Counted from the stretch's first letter, positions 35,588 to 44,409 are shown. The stretch is DNA of 64,000 nucleotides from Pseudalgibacter alginicilyticus (GCF_001310225.1 NZ_CP012898.1:3652001-3716000); one strand, 5' to 3'. A program made the numbers and translations. Notes: generated by a model not told the origin, from the letters alone.

Positions 35588-35665
35588 AAACTAAAGATAC
35601 TTTTTTTTCATTTTCATGAATCAAGAAATTCTATCATTTTTAATTAAAAGCTTTATTTTTGAAAT

Positions 35666-36334
35666 ATGATTGATATTAAACTTCTTGAACATTTAGAAAC
35701 TTATCTAACAGAAAACCGAAAAGCTCGTTTTGATGCTGTATTACCACAGCGAACCAAACATTTTACCGTTGCAACGGAAGATGTTTATCAATTACACAAT
35801 ACAAGTGCAGTAATGCGAAGTTGCGATGTTTTTGGTATTCAAGAAGTGCATATTATTGAAGAGCAAAATTCTAAAGATATTGATAGAGAAATTGCTATGG
35901 GAGCTCAAAAGTGGGTGGATTTAAAACGTTACCATACTGTTAAAGATTGTATCAGTCATTTAAAGCAAAACGAGTATCAAATTGTTGCAACAACCCCGCA
36001 TATTAATGATTGTGAATTATATGATTATGATGTAACAAAAAAAGCGTGTTTTTTCTTTGGAAGGGAAACAGAAGGCTTATCGGATGAAGTATTAAATACT
36101 GCTGATTGTTTTTTAAAAATACCTATGGTAGGTTTTACAGAGAGTTTGAACATATCGGTGTCTGCGGCTATTATTTTGCAGCATGTAACAACCAAATTAA
36201 AACAAACATCAATTAATTGGCAGCTTACAGAGGCAGAGCAACAAGAAAAACGTTTGGATTGGATAAAAAAAACTATTAAAAGTTATGATGATATTGTAGA
36301 GCGTTTTTATGCTAACAGAACTTATAAAATTTAA
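35666..36334 (+). CDS. trmH: SpoU/TrmH family tRNA or rRNA 2'-O-methyltransferase
   Basis: A 222-residue SAM enzyme with a trefoil-knot fold. Motif 1 NTSAVMRSCDVFGIQEVHI contains the catalytic Arg, motif 2 is FFGRETEGLSDEV, and motif 3 IPMVGFTESLNISVSAAI gives the knot. A C-terminal helix (QQEKRLDWIKKTIKSYDDI) is typical of TrmH, which methylates G18 of tRNA. It is assigned to TrmH by length and tail; other SpoU targets are possible. TATTTTTG, a -7-like box, lies only 5 bases before its ATG. Confidence 0.85.
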   Translation: MIDIKLLEHLETYLTENRKARFDAVLPQRTKHFTVATEDVYQLHNTSAVMRSCDVFGIQEVHIIEEQNSKDIDREIAMGAQKWVDLKRYHTVKDCISHLKQNEYQIVATTPHINDCELYDYDVTKKACFFFGRETEGLSDEVLNTADCFLKIPMVGFTESLNISVSAAIILQHVTTKLKQTSINWQLTEAEQQEKRLDWIKKTIKSYDDIVERFYANRTYKI

Positions 36335-36346
36335 TAAAAGTATGTT

Positions 36347-37123
36347 TTAAAGTCTATTAGTCCTACCACGGCTAAGTAGCTTGTATTCTTCGTAGCATTC
36401 GCTAATAGCATCAAGAATTTGTAAATCGTTAGCAGTTTGTATAAAACCTTTGGAATAGTTGCATTGGCTTACAATTTCATCTAAATCTACTCGATTTACA
36501 TTTAATAAAACCGTTAGCATTTCACGGTCAAAACGAGACGCAAGTAGGTTTCTTATTTCGTCATCCTGTTTCATCTTTTTTAGCTTTTGCAATTCGTTTG
36601 GTCTTTTGCCAAACATGCGATGTAAAAAATCTGCAGGATTAAATATAGAACTAACTATTTTAGTGAAGTTTCCCGGAGAATCTGCTTCATAACCAGTGTC
36701 TTGAAGTCCAGAAATACTATAGCGATAGTTATTGTTGATAGCAGGAACCTGTTTAATGTCTACTTCCAAATAACCAGTAAGATTCAGTTGGTTAACAACC
36801 ACTTCTTCAAGTGCTAAAGCCAATTCTGTTAATGCTATTTTTGAACTTCTAAATTTTATCCAATCATTAGTAACCCTTACTTTAATAGATTTATAACCTA
36901 AATATGAAAAATGTAAGGTGTCATTAGGTTTTGCGTAAATTTCAAATTCACCATCTTTATTGGTAGCTGTACCAATAACTTGGTTAAGATTAACAATATT
37001 TACAGATTCTAATGGAGTATCATCAGCAGCATTAATTACCGTTCCTTTTATTGTAGCTACATCTTGAGCAAATACAAAAGTAGTTGCAATAAGGCATAAA
37101 AAAAGAAATAAATAATTTTTCAT
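36347..37123 (-). CDS. Exported protein with carboxypeptidase-regulatory-like domain
   Basis: A 258-residue protein starting at ATG 37123; an upstream extension to 37204 is poor. The signal peptide ends FVFAQ. Residues 22-110 are a CarboxypepD_reg-like beta sandwich (IKGTVINAADDTPLESVNIV, TNKDGEFEIYAKPNDTLHFS), the module common before TonB receptors. Residues 110-258 are helical and unassigned, ending LSRGRTNRL. There is no receptor or enzyme domain. Probably periplasmic or at the outer membrane; function unknown. Confidence 0.75.
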   Translation of the reverse strand: MKNYLFLFLCLIATTFVFAQDVATIKGTVINAADDTPLESVNIVNLNQVIGTATNKDGEFEIYAKPNDTLHFSYLGYKSIKVRVTNDWIKFRSSKIALTELALALEEVVVNQLNLTGYLEVDIKQVPAINNNYRYSISGLQDTGYEADSPGNFTKIVSSIFNPADFLHRMFGKRPNELQKLKKMKQDDEIRNLLASRFDREMLTVLLNVNRVDLDEIVSQCNYSKGFIQTANDLQILDAISECYEEYKLLSRGRTNRL

Positions 37124-37273
37124 CAACAGTAATTTAATGGTAAAAATACTAAACATTAATTGTAAACTTAAAGCATGAGTTTTATTTTGACTTAAAATTA
37201 ACAAATAAGTTTAAGAATAAATAATTTAAAGAAGATAACTTGGTACTTTATAAAATTGATTTTTAAGAAAAAC

Positions 37274-37405
37274 AAAGCTGTCTAAAAAGCGTATTGTAAT
37301 TTGGTAACCAAGTTAAGTATGTCGAAAATAATTTTGATTATCAATAAATTAAAATATTTCGATAGACTGAGTTTTACCTCTAATTACGCTTGTTTAGACA
37401 GCTTT
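37274..37405. repeat. Nested inverted-repeat element (MITE-like or terminator hairpin)
   Basis: AAAGCTGTCTAAAAAGCGTA at 37274-37293 is matched, with two small bulges, by the reverse complement of 37385-37405. Inside, TCGAAAATAATTTT (37322-37335) pairs with AAAATATTTCGA (37351-37362). The 132-base unit could fold as one long hairpin. It has no coding capacity, and no clear target duplication flanks it. It lies 18 bases beyond the helicase stop. Confidence 0.6.
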
Positions 37406-37423
37406 ATTAAAAACAATTATATA

Positions 37424-39247
37424 TTAACGCCTTGAACGTCTTGGTCTGTCTGAAGCGACTGATTTTGGTTTAAAATCATCAGAACGACGCGGTTTTGAAG
37501 TACCTTCGCTTCTGCGTCTTTCACTTCTGTTTCCGTTTCCTGAACTAGATTTTCTGTCATCTCGTCTGCCTCCACTACGTTTTCCGCCATCACGTCTATT
37601 ACCACCGCCACGTCTGTCATTACGTCTTCCACCGCCACCACGGTTTTCAGATACTTCAACATTTACAAATCGCCCTTCATGTTTAAAGTCTGTAAAAAAG
37701 GCTAACACTTTTTCTTTTAATTCATTTTCGGTATTAAAGAAAGAAAAACTGTCTTTTACTTCAACTTTAAAGATATCGTCTCTTCCTAAATCTAATACTT
37801 CTTTTAAAAAGTCTTTTAGTTTCATCCAGTCAAAGCCATCTTTTCCTCCAACGTTAATAAAATAGCGCGTAGAGTTTTTACTGCCTTTAAAATCACGCCC
37901 ACCATCTCTATCAAACGAGCCTTCAGCAATATTTAGGTTTTTGGATTTTTGATAGTAATTAAAGAAACGCGTAAATTCTACAGAAAAGAATTTTTTAATC
38001 AATTCATCTTTATCTGTATCAGCAAATAACTCGTTAATACTGCTTAAATGTTTGTCAATTTCATGATTGATTTCAGTATTATGAATTTTGTTTGCAAGTG
38101 ACATTAGTTGCACTTCGCAAATATCTGCACCATCCGGAATGTCTTTTTTATCAAACTGACGTTTAATAATACGCTCAATACTTTTTATTTTACGCACTTC
38201 ACTTTTTGACACAATAACCATTGAAACTCCTGTTTTTCCTGCACGTCCGGTACGACCAGAACGGTGGGTGTAGGTTTCAATTTCGTCAGGTAATTGGTAA
38301 TTTATAACATGCGTAATATCATCTACATCAATACCACGGGCAGCCACATCAGTTGCTACTAGCATTTGTATTTGGTTTTTTCTGAATGAATTCATTACCA
38401 AATCACGTTGGTTTTGACTTAAATCACCATGTAAAGCTCCTGCGCTATAACCATCTTCAATAAGGTTTTCTGCTACTTTTTGAGTATCGCGTTTGGTTCT
38501 ACAAAATACAACCGAAAATATATCAGGATTTGCGTCAGCCAAACGTTTTAAAGCTTGGTAACGATCTCTGGAGTTTACTAAATAATATTCATGAGATACA
38601 TTACTTGTACTTTCATTTTTGTTTCCCACAGTAATTTCCTGAGGATTTTCCATGAATTTTTTTGCAATGGTAGCCACTTCTTTTGGCATGGTTGCTGAAA
38701 ATAACCAGGTACATTTATCTTCTGGAGAGTGTGATAAAATATCGGTTATATCTTCATAAAAACCCATATTAAGCATTTCATCAGCCTCATCTAATACAGC
38801 ATATTCAATTTTGGAAATATCAACCAATTTGCGGCTAATCATATCTTTCATACGTCCTGGTGTTGCCACAATAATTTGGGCACCACGCTTAATTTCACGA
38901 GCTTGATCTGTAATGCTTGAACCACCATAAACGGCAACCACATTTAGGCCTTTACAATATTTACCATACAATTTCATTTCGTTGGTAATTTGCAAACAAA
39001 GCTCTCTAGTTGGTGATAAAATAAGCCCTTGCGTGGTACGGCTATCAATATTTATTTTTTGCAACATTGGGAAGCCAAAAGCAGCCGTTTTTCCCGTTCC
39101 TGTTTGGGCTAAAGCCACTAAATCAGTTTCGTCATTTAATAAAATGGGGATGGCTTTTTCCTGTACTTCACTTGGTTTTTCAAAACCTAAATCGGTAATG
39201 GCATGCAACAGGTCTTCATTAAGACCTAAATTTTGGAATGTGTTCAT
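37424..39247 (-). CDS. DEAD-box RNA helicase with DbpA-type RNA-binding domain and RG-rich tail
   Basis: A 607-residue ATP-dependent RNA helicase. The Q motif is near residue 20; AQTGTGKT, PTRELCLQI, VLDEADEML, LFSATMP, ATDVAARGIDVDD and HRSGRTGRAGKTG are the core motifs (residues 1-375). A DbpA-like RNA-binding domain occupies about 465-545 (RYFINVGGKDGFDWMKLK). The tail beyond 545 is Arg/Gly/Ser-rich, giving loose RNA contact. It likely works in ribosome assembly or cold adaptation (CsdA/DbpA type). A structured 5' leader precedes it. Confidence 0.92.
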   Translation of the reverse strand: MNTFQNLGLNEDLLHAITDLGFEKPSEVQEKAIPILLNDETDLVALAQTGTGKTAAFGFPMLQKINIDSRTTQGLILSPTRELCLQITNEMKLYGKYCKGLNVVAVYGGSSITDQAREIKRGAQIIVATPGRMKDMISRKLVDISKIEYAVLDEADEMLNMGFYEDITDILSHSPEDKCTWLFSATMPKEVATIAKKFMENPQEITVGNKNESTSNVSHEYYLVNSRDRYQALKRLADANPDIFSVVFCRTKRDTQKVAENLIEDGYSAGALHGDLSQNQRDLVMNSFRKNQIQMLVATDVAARGIDVDDITHVINYQLPDEIETYTHRSGRTGRAGKTGVSMVIVSKSEVRKIKSIERIIKRQFDKKDIPDGADICEVQLMSLANKIHNTEINHEIDKHLSSINELFADTDKDELIKKFFSVEFTRFFNYYQKSKNLNIAEGSFDRDGGRDFKGSKNSTRYFINVGGKDGFDWMKLKDFLKEVLDLGRDDIFKVEVKDSFSFFNTENELKEKVLAFFTDFKHEGRFVNVEVSENRGGGGRRNDRRGGGNRRDGGKRSGGRRDDRKSSSGNGNRSERRRSEGTSKPRRSDDFKPKSVASDRPRRSRR

Positions 39248-39257
39248 TCTTTGGTAT

Positions 39258-39309
39258 AAGTATTCGATTATGTTATGTGGTGTTACATAAGAAGCGAATC
39301 GACATACTT
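39258..39309 (-). promoter_or_regulatory. Conserved-looking leader hairpin of the helicase gene
   Basis: AAGTATTCGATT (39258-39269) pairs with AATCGACATACTT (39297-39309), with one bulge. Inside, TTATGT and ACATAA pair around GGTGTT. The 52-base hairpin ends 11 bases before the start codon. A second small stem, TCCTC/GAGGA, lies at about 39332-39346. The structure is seen; temperature or feedback control is inferred. Confidence 0.55.
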
Positions 39310-39361
39310 AACCTTAAACTCCTAGTAACACATCCTCGCTCTGAGGAATTATTTCAAGCGG

Positions 39362-39369
39362 CAAAGGTA
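39362..39369 (-). promoter_or_regulatory. -7 box of the helicase promoter
   Basis: On the minus strand TACCTTTG matches TAnnTTTG exactly. The transcript would start near 39355, giving a leader of about 108 bases, unusually long for this window. The -33 region is only T-rich. Confidence 0.5.
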
Positions 39370-39573
39370 ATCATTTATTTGTCATTAACTAAAATATGTG
39401 TATTTGTTTGATTTTGGGCGTTTTAACACGCTTTTTGCTGTATCTTTTTAAAACACTATGGCAAAAGTGGAACAACTGTCACCATCGGGTTAATGCTCGT
39501 TTTAAAATTAGGTTTATATCAATTAATTTTTAAAAAGGATGCCGCTTCAATCGTTAACGCACTTACCAGTCAA

Positions 39574-39656
39574 CGTTATTGTGAGGAAGTACAATGTGGT
39601 AAGTAGTTAAATAATAATAACATACATCACGAGACTGCTTCCTGTCTCGCAATGAC
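39574..39656. repeat. Degenerate dispersed palindromic repeat
   Basis: GTTATTGTGAGGAAGTACAA (39575 onward) and GAGACTGCTTCCTGTCTCGCAATGAC (39631-39656) are the two halves of a familiar intergenic palindrome, of the GTCATTGCGAGGA type, that occurs in many genomes. The first half has mutated. The surrounding stretch 39371-39715 holds no recognised gene. Confidence 0.5.
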
Positions 39657-39715
39657 AAATCTGATTTACTTTGGTTTTTCTGATTTTAATTAATAGGAAT
39701 TGTTTTTAGGAGAGG

Positions 39716-39853
39716 TTCGTTTAACGTGTTTGTGTATGATTAGTTGCGTGGTTGAGCACGTAAGTTATTAAATAATAACCGAATAGAAAATCCGTGAGGA
39801 TTTTCGTAAGTAGTCGAAAACCAAGCAATTAATTATACACGGTGTTACCTGCA
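39716..39853 (-). repeat. attC-like hairpin element at the 3' end of the AIPR gene
   Basis: Read on the minus strand the element runs from TGCAGGTAAC to GTTAAACGAA. Arms of 22 bases at 39732-39753 and 39819-39840 are inverted repeats matching at 19 positions. Between them lie GAAAATCC/GGATTTTC (39786-39805) and GTTATT/AATAAC. The first arm contains the last codons and stop of the AIPR gene, as attC sites often do. No integrase is present. Confidence 0.5.
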
Positions 39854-41532
39854 GTAATTTTTTCAATTATTAATTCTTTTAGTTCATTAACTAATTCTTT
39901 TCCTTTTGCAATTGCATTTGTTCCACCAAGTGAATCATACAAGACAAAAACATCTTCAATTGCTTCATTGCACTTTTTATCAGTTATGTTTTCCACTTCA
40001 ATTTCAGAAATTTCTTTTGCTGTCGGTTTTTCTTTAATTGTAATAAGTGAAACTAAATACATAGCAATATGATATTTAATATCTCCTATTTGTGAAGTTG
40101 AAAAATTCAAACTAGACTCTTTCATTTTTAACTCAACTAATTTTTGAATTCTTATGCAATTAGCATAGGTTTCAATTGGGTATTTATTTGTAAATACTCT
40201 TGTGTAATCACTATCATTTTTTAAAAGTGAAGAAGGACGTGCTCTAGCATAATCAGGTTCTTGTAAAACCATTGCCATAATTGCTTGACCTAAATATGAA
40301 ATGCTAATTATGCTGTTAATTGGTTTTCCGTTGTTTTTATAATAATTTTTACGTCTATCATAGAAGAAACCTTTTGTTAATAAGTAATCCTCTAAATCTC
40401 TGTGAATTTCTTCAGTAGCTCTCAATGAAGCTAAAGGAACTTTAGTTTGACTATTTGTCGCTCGAATAACTTTAAGTCTACTTTTTTCAGATTTTGTAGT
40501 TATTACGCGTATTAAAACATTTCTATTTTCCTCCCTTTCATAATTGATAGTAAAGTAATTATAAATTTCGAAAGAGGTCTGTAATCCATTTACAATTTGT
40601 GGGTCTTCGATAGTTAATGTTTTTCCAGAATATGTTGCTTTGTTGACCGTTATTGTTATACCATTATTTAACCACCAAAAATCTTCTTCAGCTGGGTTTT
40701 CTAACGTTTGCCTAATGCCTTTATTTACTTCAACAGTTCCTTGATAATCTCTAACATTTGCGTCAAAAAAATATTTTAATAACTTGCTATTTTCATTTGT
40801 TATGAAATCATAATATGATTTAATTGAAGCAATTGCAATATAACCTTCATCTGATGTTGAGATAGGGTTATCATTTAAAATTAGTTGTTTAACTCTCGTT
40901 TGTTCTTTTCTTGATATTTCTAATAAACGTTGCGCAGTTATAAATTCAAAAGTTAAGTCGGCATCTGAAAATAAATTAACTAAAGTTTCTTTGAGGAATT
41001 CAGTTTTTCTTTCGGTGTTTGGATGAACTTCAATTCCTTTGGTACAATAAAAATATTGAATTTTTAAAGTAGGAAATTTACTTATCAATTTTTTATATTG
41101 TTCCCTGAATATTTTTACATTTTTTATTAATTGACCATTGTAAACAGTTCTTAATGTATCAATGTCTTTTGATAAGTCAAATAGGTCTTTAGCTGATGAA
41201 TTGCATTTTTCAATTGCAGTTTCTGAGAAACCATTTGTGAATTTAGATTGAATTATTATTAGCTCCAAAAGAGCATTTTTTTTAGTATCTATTAAATCAT
41301 CAACTGATTGAATGAGTTCTCCGTTTACAAAAGTATAAATACCATCGATACCTCCATCTCCACCACCTTCTGTAGTTCCTTTTTCTATTTCCTCGTAGTT
41401 CAAATCATAGTCCTTAAGTATTTGCTCTGTTGAATATATATGAAAAAAGTCGTCTACTTTTATTTCTGGGTATAATTCAGCATTTTTTTGTTCAACTAAT
41501 GTCTGAACTATTATTTGATGATTTGTTTTCAT
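39829..41532 (-). CDS. AIPR-family (abortive infection phage resistance) protein
   Basis: A 567-residue cytoplasmic protein of the AIPR family. The hallmark WWLNNGITITV (about residue 284) and PQIVNGLQTSFEIY (about 305) are present. Near the N-terminus GDGGIDGIYTF (about 57-67) followed by ELIIIQSKF (about 88-96) has the spacing of a PD-(D/E)XK/Mrr-like nuclease site (Asp, then Gln-x-Lys). Family members act against phage; nuclease action here is inferred. It is a single gene between two inverted attC-like hairpins, with no modification or toxin partner next to it, which suggests recent acquisition. Confidence 0.82.
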   Translation of the reverse strand: MKTNHQIIVQTLVEQKNAELYPEIKVDDFFHIYSTEQILKDYDLNYEEIEKGTTEGGGDGGIDGIYTFVNGELIQSVDDLIDTKKNALLELIIIQSKFTNGFSETAIEKCNSSAKDLFDLSKDIDTLRTVYNGQLIKNVKIFREQYKKLISKFPTLKIQYFYCTKGIEVHPNTERKTEFLKETLVNLFSDADLTFEFITAQRLLEISRKEQTRVKQLILNDNPISTSDEGYIAIASIKSYYDFITNENSKLLKYFFDANVRDYQGTVEVNKGIRQTLENPAEEDFWWLNNGITITVNKATYSGKTLTIEDPQIVNGLQTSFEIYNYFTINYEREENRNVLIRVITTKSEKSRLKVIRATNSQTKVPLASLRATEEIHRDLEDYLLTKGFFYDRRKNYYKNNGKPINSIISISYLGQAIMAMVLQEPDYARARPSSLLKNDSDYTRVFTNKYPIETYANCIRIQKLVELKMKESSLNFSTSQIGDIKYHIAMYLVSLITIKEKPTAKEISEIEVENITDKKCNEAIEDVFVLYDSLGGTNAIAKGKELVNELKELIIEKITAGNTVYN

Positions 41533-41551
41533 ATTGTCGGTTTGTTCTTAT

Positions 41552-41612
41552 TGCAGGTAACTATTAAGGATATGAAATCGTTTTAATGTTTTATATCCGA
41601 CGTTAAACGAAG
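41552..41612 (+). repeat. attC-like hairpin element at the 5' end of the AIPR gene
   Basis: TGCAGGTAAC at 41552-41561 is the exact inverted copy of 39844-39853. GGATAT (41568-41573) pairs with ATATCC (41593-41598), and GTTAAACGAAG follows at 41602-41612. The order GGTAAC-hairpin-GTTAAACGAA is the same as in the element at 39716-39853 but points the other way. Confidence 0.5.
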
Positions 41613-41756
41613 ATAGTTGAAAATTATTACAAAGTCAATATGTAGTCCAAATAAAAAACCTCTTGTTTTGCACCATTATGCAATTTAAACAATACGGTTT
41701 CTCCTAAAGTTTAGCTTAGATGAGGTTGAAAAGTAAAAATAACAGAGGGTTTTAAA

Positions 41757-42989
41757 TTACCTTTTTAAATTCTGTATGCGTTTTAACAATGTTGGATGCG
41801 AATAATGCATAAAAACATAGGCTGGATGTGGTGTTAAATTACTCAAACTATTTTTAGAGAGTTTTTTAAGCGAGCTAATCAAAGGTTCAGCTTTATAGGT
41901 GTTTTTTGCATAATCATCGGCTTGGTATTCAAATTTTCTTGAAAATAGGTTCATAATGAGTCCTGTAATTTCTGAAATAGGCGAGTAGAGCATTCCAAAA
42001 GCTATCAATCCAATATGAAAACTAGGAATTTCAACACCTATGGCATTTGATAATAAGGGATTAGAAATAAACAACGATAAAATATAAAGCGTTAATCCTG
42101 TTAATAAAATAGAGGCAAACAGGTTAAAAATAATATGCTTCTTTTTATAATGCCCCACTTCATGCGCTAAAACAGCCACAATTTCATCATCATCTAAATC
42201 ATTAATCAAAGTATCGTAAAGCGTGACACGTTTTTCACTTCCAAAACCAGAAAAATATGCATTGGCTTTGGTGCTGCGTTTGGAGCCATCGATTACAAAA
42301 ATTTTGTCTAATTTAAAACCGACGCTTGTAGCATATTCTGAAATTTTATCTCTTAAACTTCCTGCTTCTAATGGCGTTTGTTTATTAAATAGTGGTACAA
42401 TTAATTTAGAATAAAACATATTCATAAACAACGTAAATACGGTAACCAGTCCCCAAGCATATAACCAAAAAGAGTTGCCCGTTATTTGATAAAACCAAAT
42501 AATTAAAGCCAGAATACTACCGCCAACAGTAGCCATCATGAGCCAGCCTTTTACCTTGTCTAAAAAGAAAGTTTTAATGGTGGTTTTGTTAAAACCAAAT
42601 TTTTCTTCAATAACAAAAGTACTATAATACGAAAAAGGTGTAGTTATAATATCGCTTCCAATCATAATAATGCCAAAGAATATTAAGGCAATTATAATGG
42701 GGTGGTCACTATAGCTTCTTGCTATATTATCAACAAACTCAAAGCCATCAAAAATTAAAAACCCTAAAGTTAGCAGGATAGAAAATGTGGAAGTGAGTAA
42801 TCCAAATTTATAATTAGTCTTTTTATAGCGTTGCGATTTTTGGTAGTCTTCAGTATCATAAACATTTTGTAATTCTTCAGGAAGGGCATCATTAAAATGT
42901 TTAGCATTTAAAGCATCTAATATTTTGTCAATGATAAAATTGATAATAATTATGGCTATAATGATGAAAAAAAGAATGTTTGCTGTCAT
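41757..42989 (-). CDS. M48 family metalloprotease (Ste24/CAAX protease type)
   Basis: A 410-residue inner-membrane protease with about seven helices. The zinc motif HEVGH lies near residue 272 (AVLAHEVGHYKKKH), and the third ligand Glu is in KFEYQADDYA near residue 350. GVDPT-like loops are absent, but KLIVPLFNKQTPLEAGSLRDKI and FVIDGSKRSTKANAYFSGFG, both typical of Ste24, are present. Bacteria lack prenylated CAAX proteins; homologues clear misfolded membrane or translocon-jammed proteins. A single gene. Confidence 0.9.
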   Translation of the reverse strand: MTANILFFIIIAIIIINFIIDKILDALNAKHFNDALPEELQNVYDTEDYQKSQRYKKTNYKFGLLTSTFSILLTLGFLIFDGFEFVDNIARSYSDHPIIIALIFFGIIMIGSDIITTPFSYYSTFVIEEKFGFNKTTIKTFFLDKVKGWLMMATVGGSILALIIWFYQITGNSFWLYAWGLVTVFTLFMNMFYSKLIVPLFNKQTPLEAGSLRDKISEYATSVGFKLDKIFVIDGSKRSTKANAYFSGFGSEKRVTLYDTLINDLDDDEIVAVLAHEVGHYKKKHIIFNLFASILLTGLTLYILSLFISNPLLSNAIGVEIPSFHIGLIAFGMLYSPISEITGLIMNLFSRKFEYQADDYAKNTYKAEPLISSLKKLSKNSLSNLTPHPAYVFMHYSHPTLLKRIQNLKR

Positions 42990-43158
42990 ATTTAATATTT
43001 GTGGTGCTAAATTAAACTATTCTGTAACACTTAGTGTAGTTAAAGTGGATGATTGGTAAAGTATTAACAAGGAATTAATTGGTTTTTGTCAAGTATCATT
43101 TCTTATTTATTATGAAAATATAGTTTCGTTTTACAAACCTCTTGGTATATATTTACTT

Positions 43159-43980
43159 TTATTTAAAACCTCGCTGTCTTTTCGCTTCAAAAATAAGAAT
43201 TCCTGCTGCAACGGATACATTCATTGAATCTATTTCACCTTGCATAGGTATAATAATATTTTTTGTAGCATGTGTACGCCACTCATTGCTCAAACCAGTT
43301 GCTTCTGTACCAACAACAATAGCAGTTGGTTTTGTAAAGTCTTGGGTATGATAGGCCACAGACTCTTGCAAAATAGCTGCATAAATATGAATGTTTTCCG
43401 ACTTTAAGAATTGAATTATTTCGGTGGTATTTCCTGTTGTAATTTGATTTGTAAATATGCACCCCACACTAGAGCGGATAATATTAGGATTGTACAAATC
43501 TGTTTTGGGATTGGCAATAATAACAGCATCTACATTGGCAGCATCTGCAGTTCTTAAAATAGCACCAATATTTCCCGGTTTTTCAGGTGCTTCGGCAACT
43601 AAAATCAATGGGGTTTCAGTACTGAATTTTAAAGTATTTAAATGATGTGTTTTACTTTTTGCAATGGCTAAAACGCCTTCGGTAGTATCTCTATATGCTA
43701 ATTTTTGATAGACCTCTTTGGATATTTCAATAATGTTGATTAGAGCTTCTGTGGAGCTGGTTTTTATTTTGGCTTTTAAATCGCTTAGCTGATATTCTGA
43801 AAATAATTCAGGATAATACAATACGGTTTCTAATTTGTAGCCTCCCTTAACGGCTAATGAAATTTCTCGAGCACCTTCAATTAAAAAAGTGCCGGTTTTT
43901 TTGCGTTCTCGCGACTTGTCTTTTAACTGTGCGAGTTGTTTGATAAAGGGGTTTTGTATGCTGGTAATTTGTTTGCTCAT
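43159..43980 (-). CDS. TrmH/SpoU family RNA 2'-O-methyltransferase with substrate-binding N-domain
   Basis: A 273-residue enzyme. The N-terminal SpoU substrate-binding domain (about 1-95) starts ITSIQNPFIKQLAQLKDKSRERK. The knot domain has GNIGAILRTADAANVDAVI, VVGTEATGLSNEW and IPMQGEIDSMNVSVAAGIL. This two-domain form is the RlmB/TsnR-like rRNA group and is distinct from the one-domain TrmH at 35.7 kb. The target nucleotide is not deducible. Confidence 0.86.
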   Translation of the reverse strand: MSKQITSIQNPFIKQLAQLKDKSRERKKTGTFLIEGAREISLAVKGGYKLETVLYYPELFSEYQLSDLKAKIKTSSTEALINIIEISKEVYQKLAYRDTTEGVLAIAKSKTHHLNTLKFSTETPLILVAEAPEKPGNIGAILRTADAANVDAVIIANPKTDLYNPNIIRSSVGCIFTNQITTGNTTEIIQFLKSENIHIYAAILQESVAYHTQDFTKPTAIVVGTEATGLSNEWRTHATKNIIIPMQGEIDSMNVSVAAGILIFEAKRQRGFK

Positions 43981-44064
43981 TATAAAAACAAAAGTAATTT
44001 AATTATAATCAATAATTAAATAGAACAATCATCAAAATATAATACGTTGTCAGTAAAATAAAGC

Positions 44065-44409
44065 TTATAGTGTAAAACCCTTAGGTCCGGCCATAACGGT
44101 TTCTCCAGGGATTTTATGCATAACATTTTGCAATTCTTTTTTTAAATCTATAGTAGGAAATTCTAAAAAAGAAAAGTTTTTATTTAGATTTTTAGGGCTT
44201 TTAACAAAATGTCTTTGACTCATTTTATCTAATTGATTTATGGAAAAAGGATTTACTTTTAAATTTGTTTTAAGTCCAGAAGGGGCTTTATTAATATATG
44301 GAATCAAACTTAAATAAGGGGGTAATTGTATACTGTCTGTTGCTTTAAAATTTTGAGCAGCAGTAGATAAACTTAAGGAAAAACAAAAAAACAAGAGTAA
44401 ATACTTCAT
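44065..44409 (-). CDS. Small exported protein of unknown function
   Basis: A 114-residue protein from ATG 44409; the longer frame uses a TTG. The signal peptide is MKYLLLFFCFSLSLSTAAQ. The mature part is short and rich in Lys, Pro and Leu (LPPYLSLIPYINKAPSGLKTN split over two halves), with no Cys and no known motif. Probably periplasmic. No family is recognised; it stands alone beside the divergent lipoprotein gene. Confidence 0.55.
   Translation of the reverse strand: MKYLLLFFCFSLSLSTAAQNFKATDSIQLPPYLSLIPYINKAPSGLKTNLKVNPFSINQLDKMSQRHFVKSPKNLNKNFSFLEFPTIDLKKELQNVMHKIPGETVMAGPKGFTL

Noticed and set aside
37417-37662. Acidic 81-residue frame overlapping the end of the helicase gene
   Set aside because: It is the RG-rich repeat tail of the helicase read in another frame; the low-complexity composition explains it.
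39248-41756. AIPR segment as a prophage or IS element
   Set aside because: No integrase, transposase or phage structural gene is present; only the gene and its flanking hairpins are visible.
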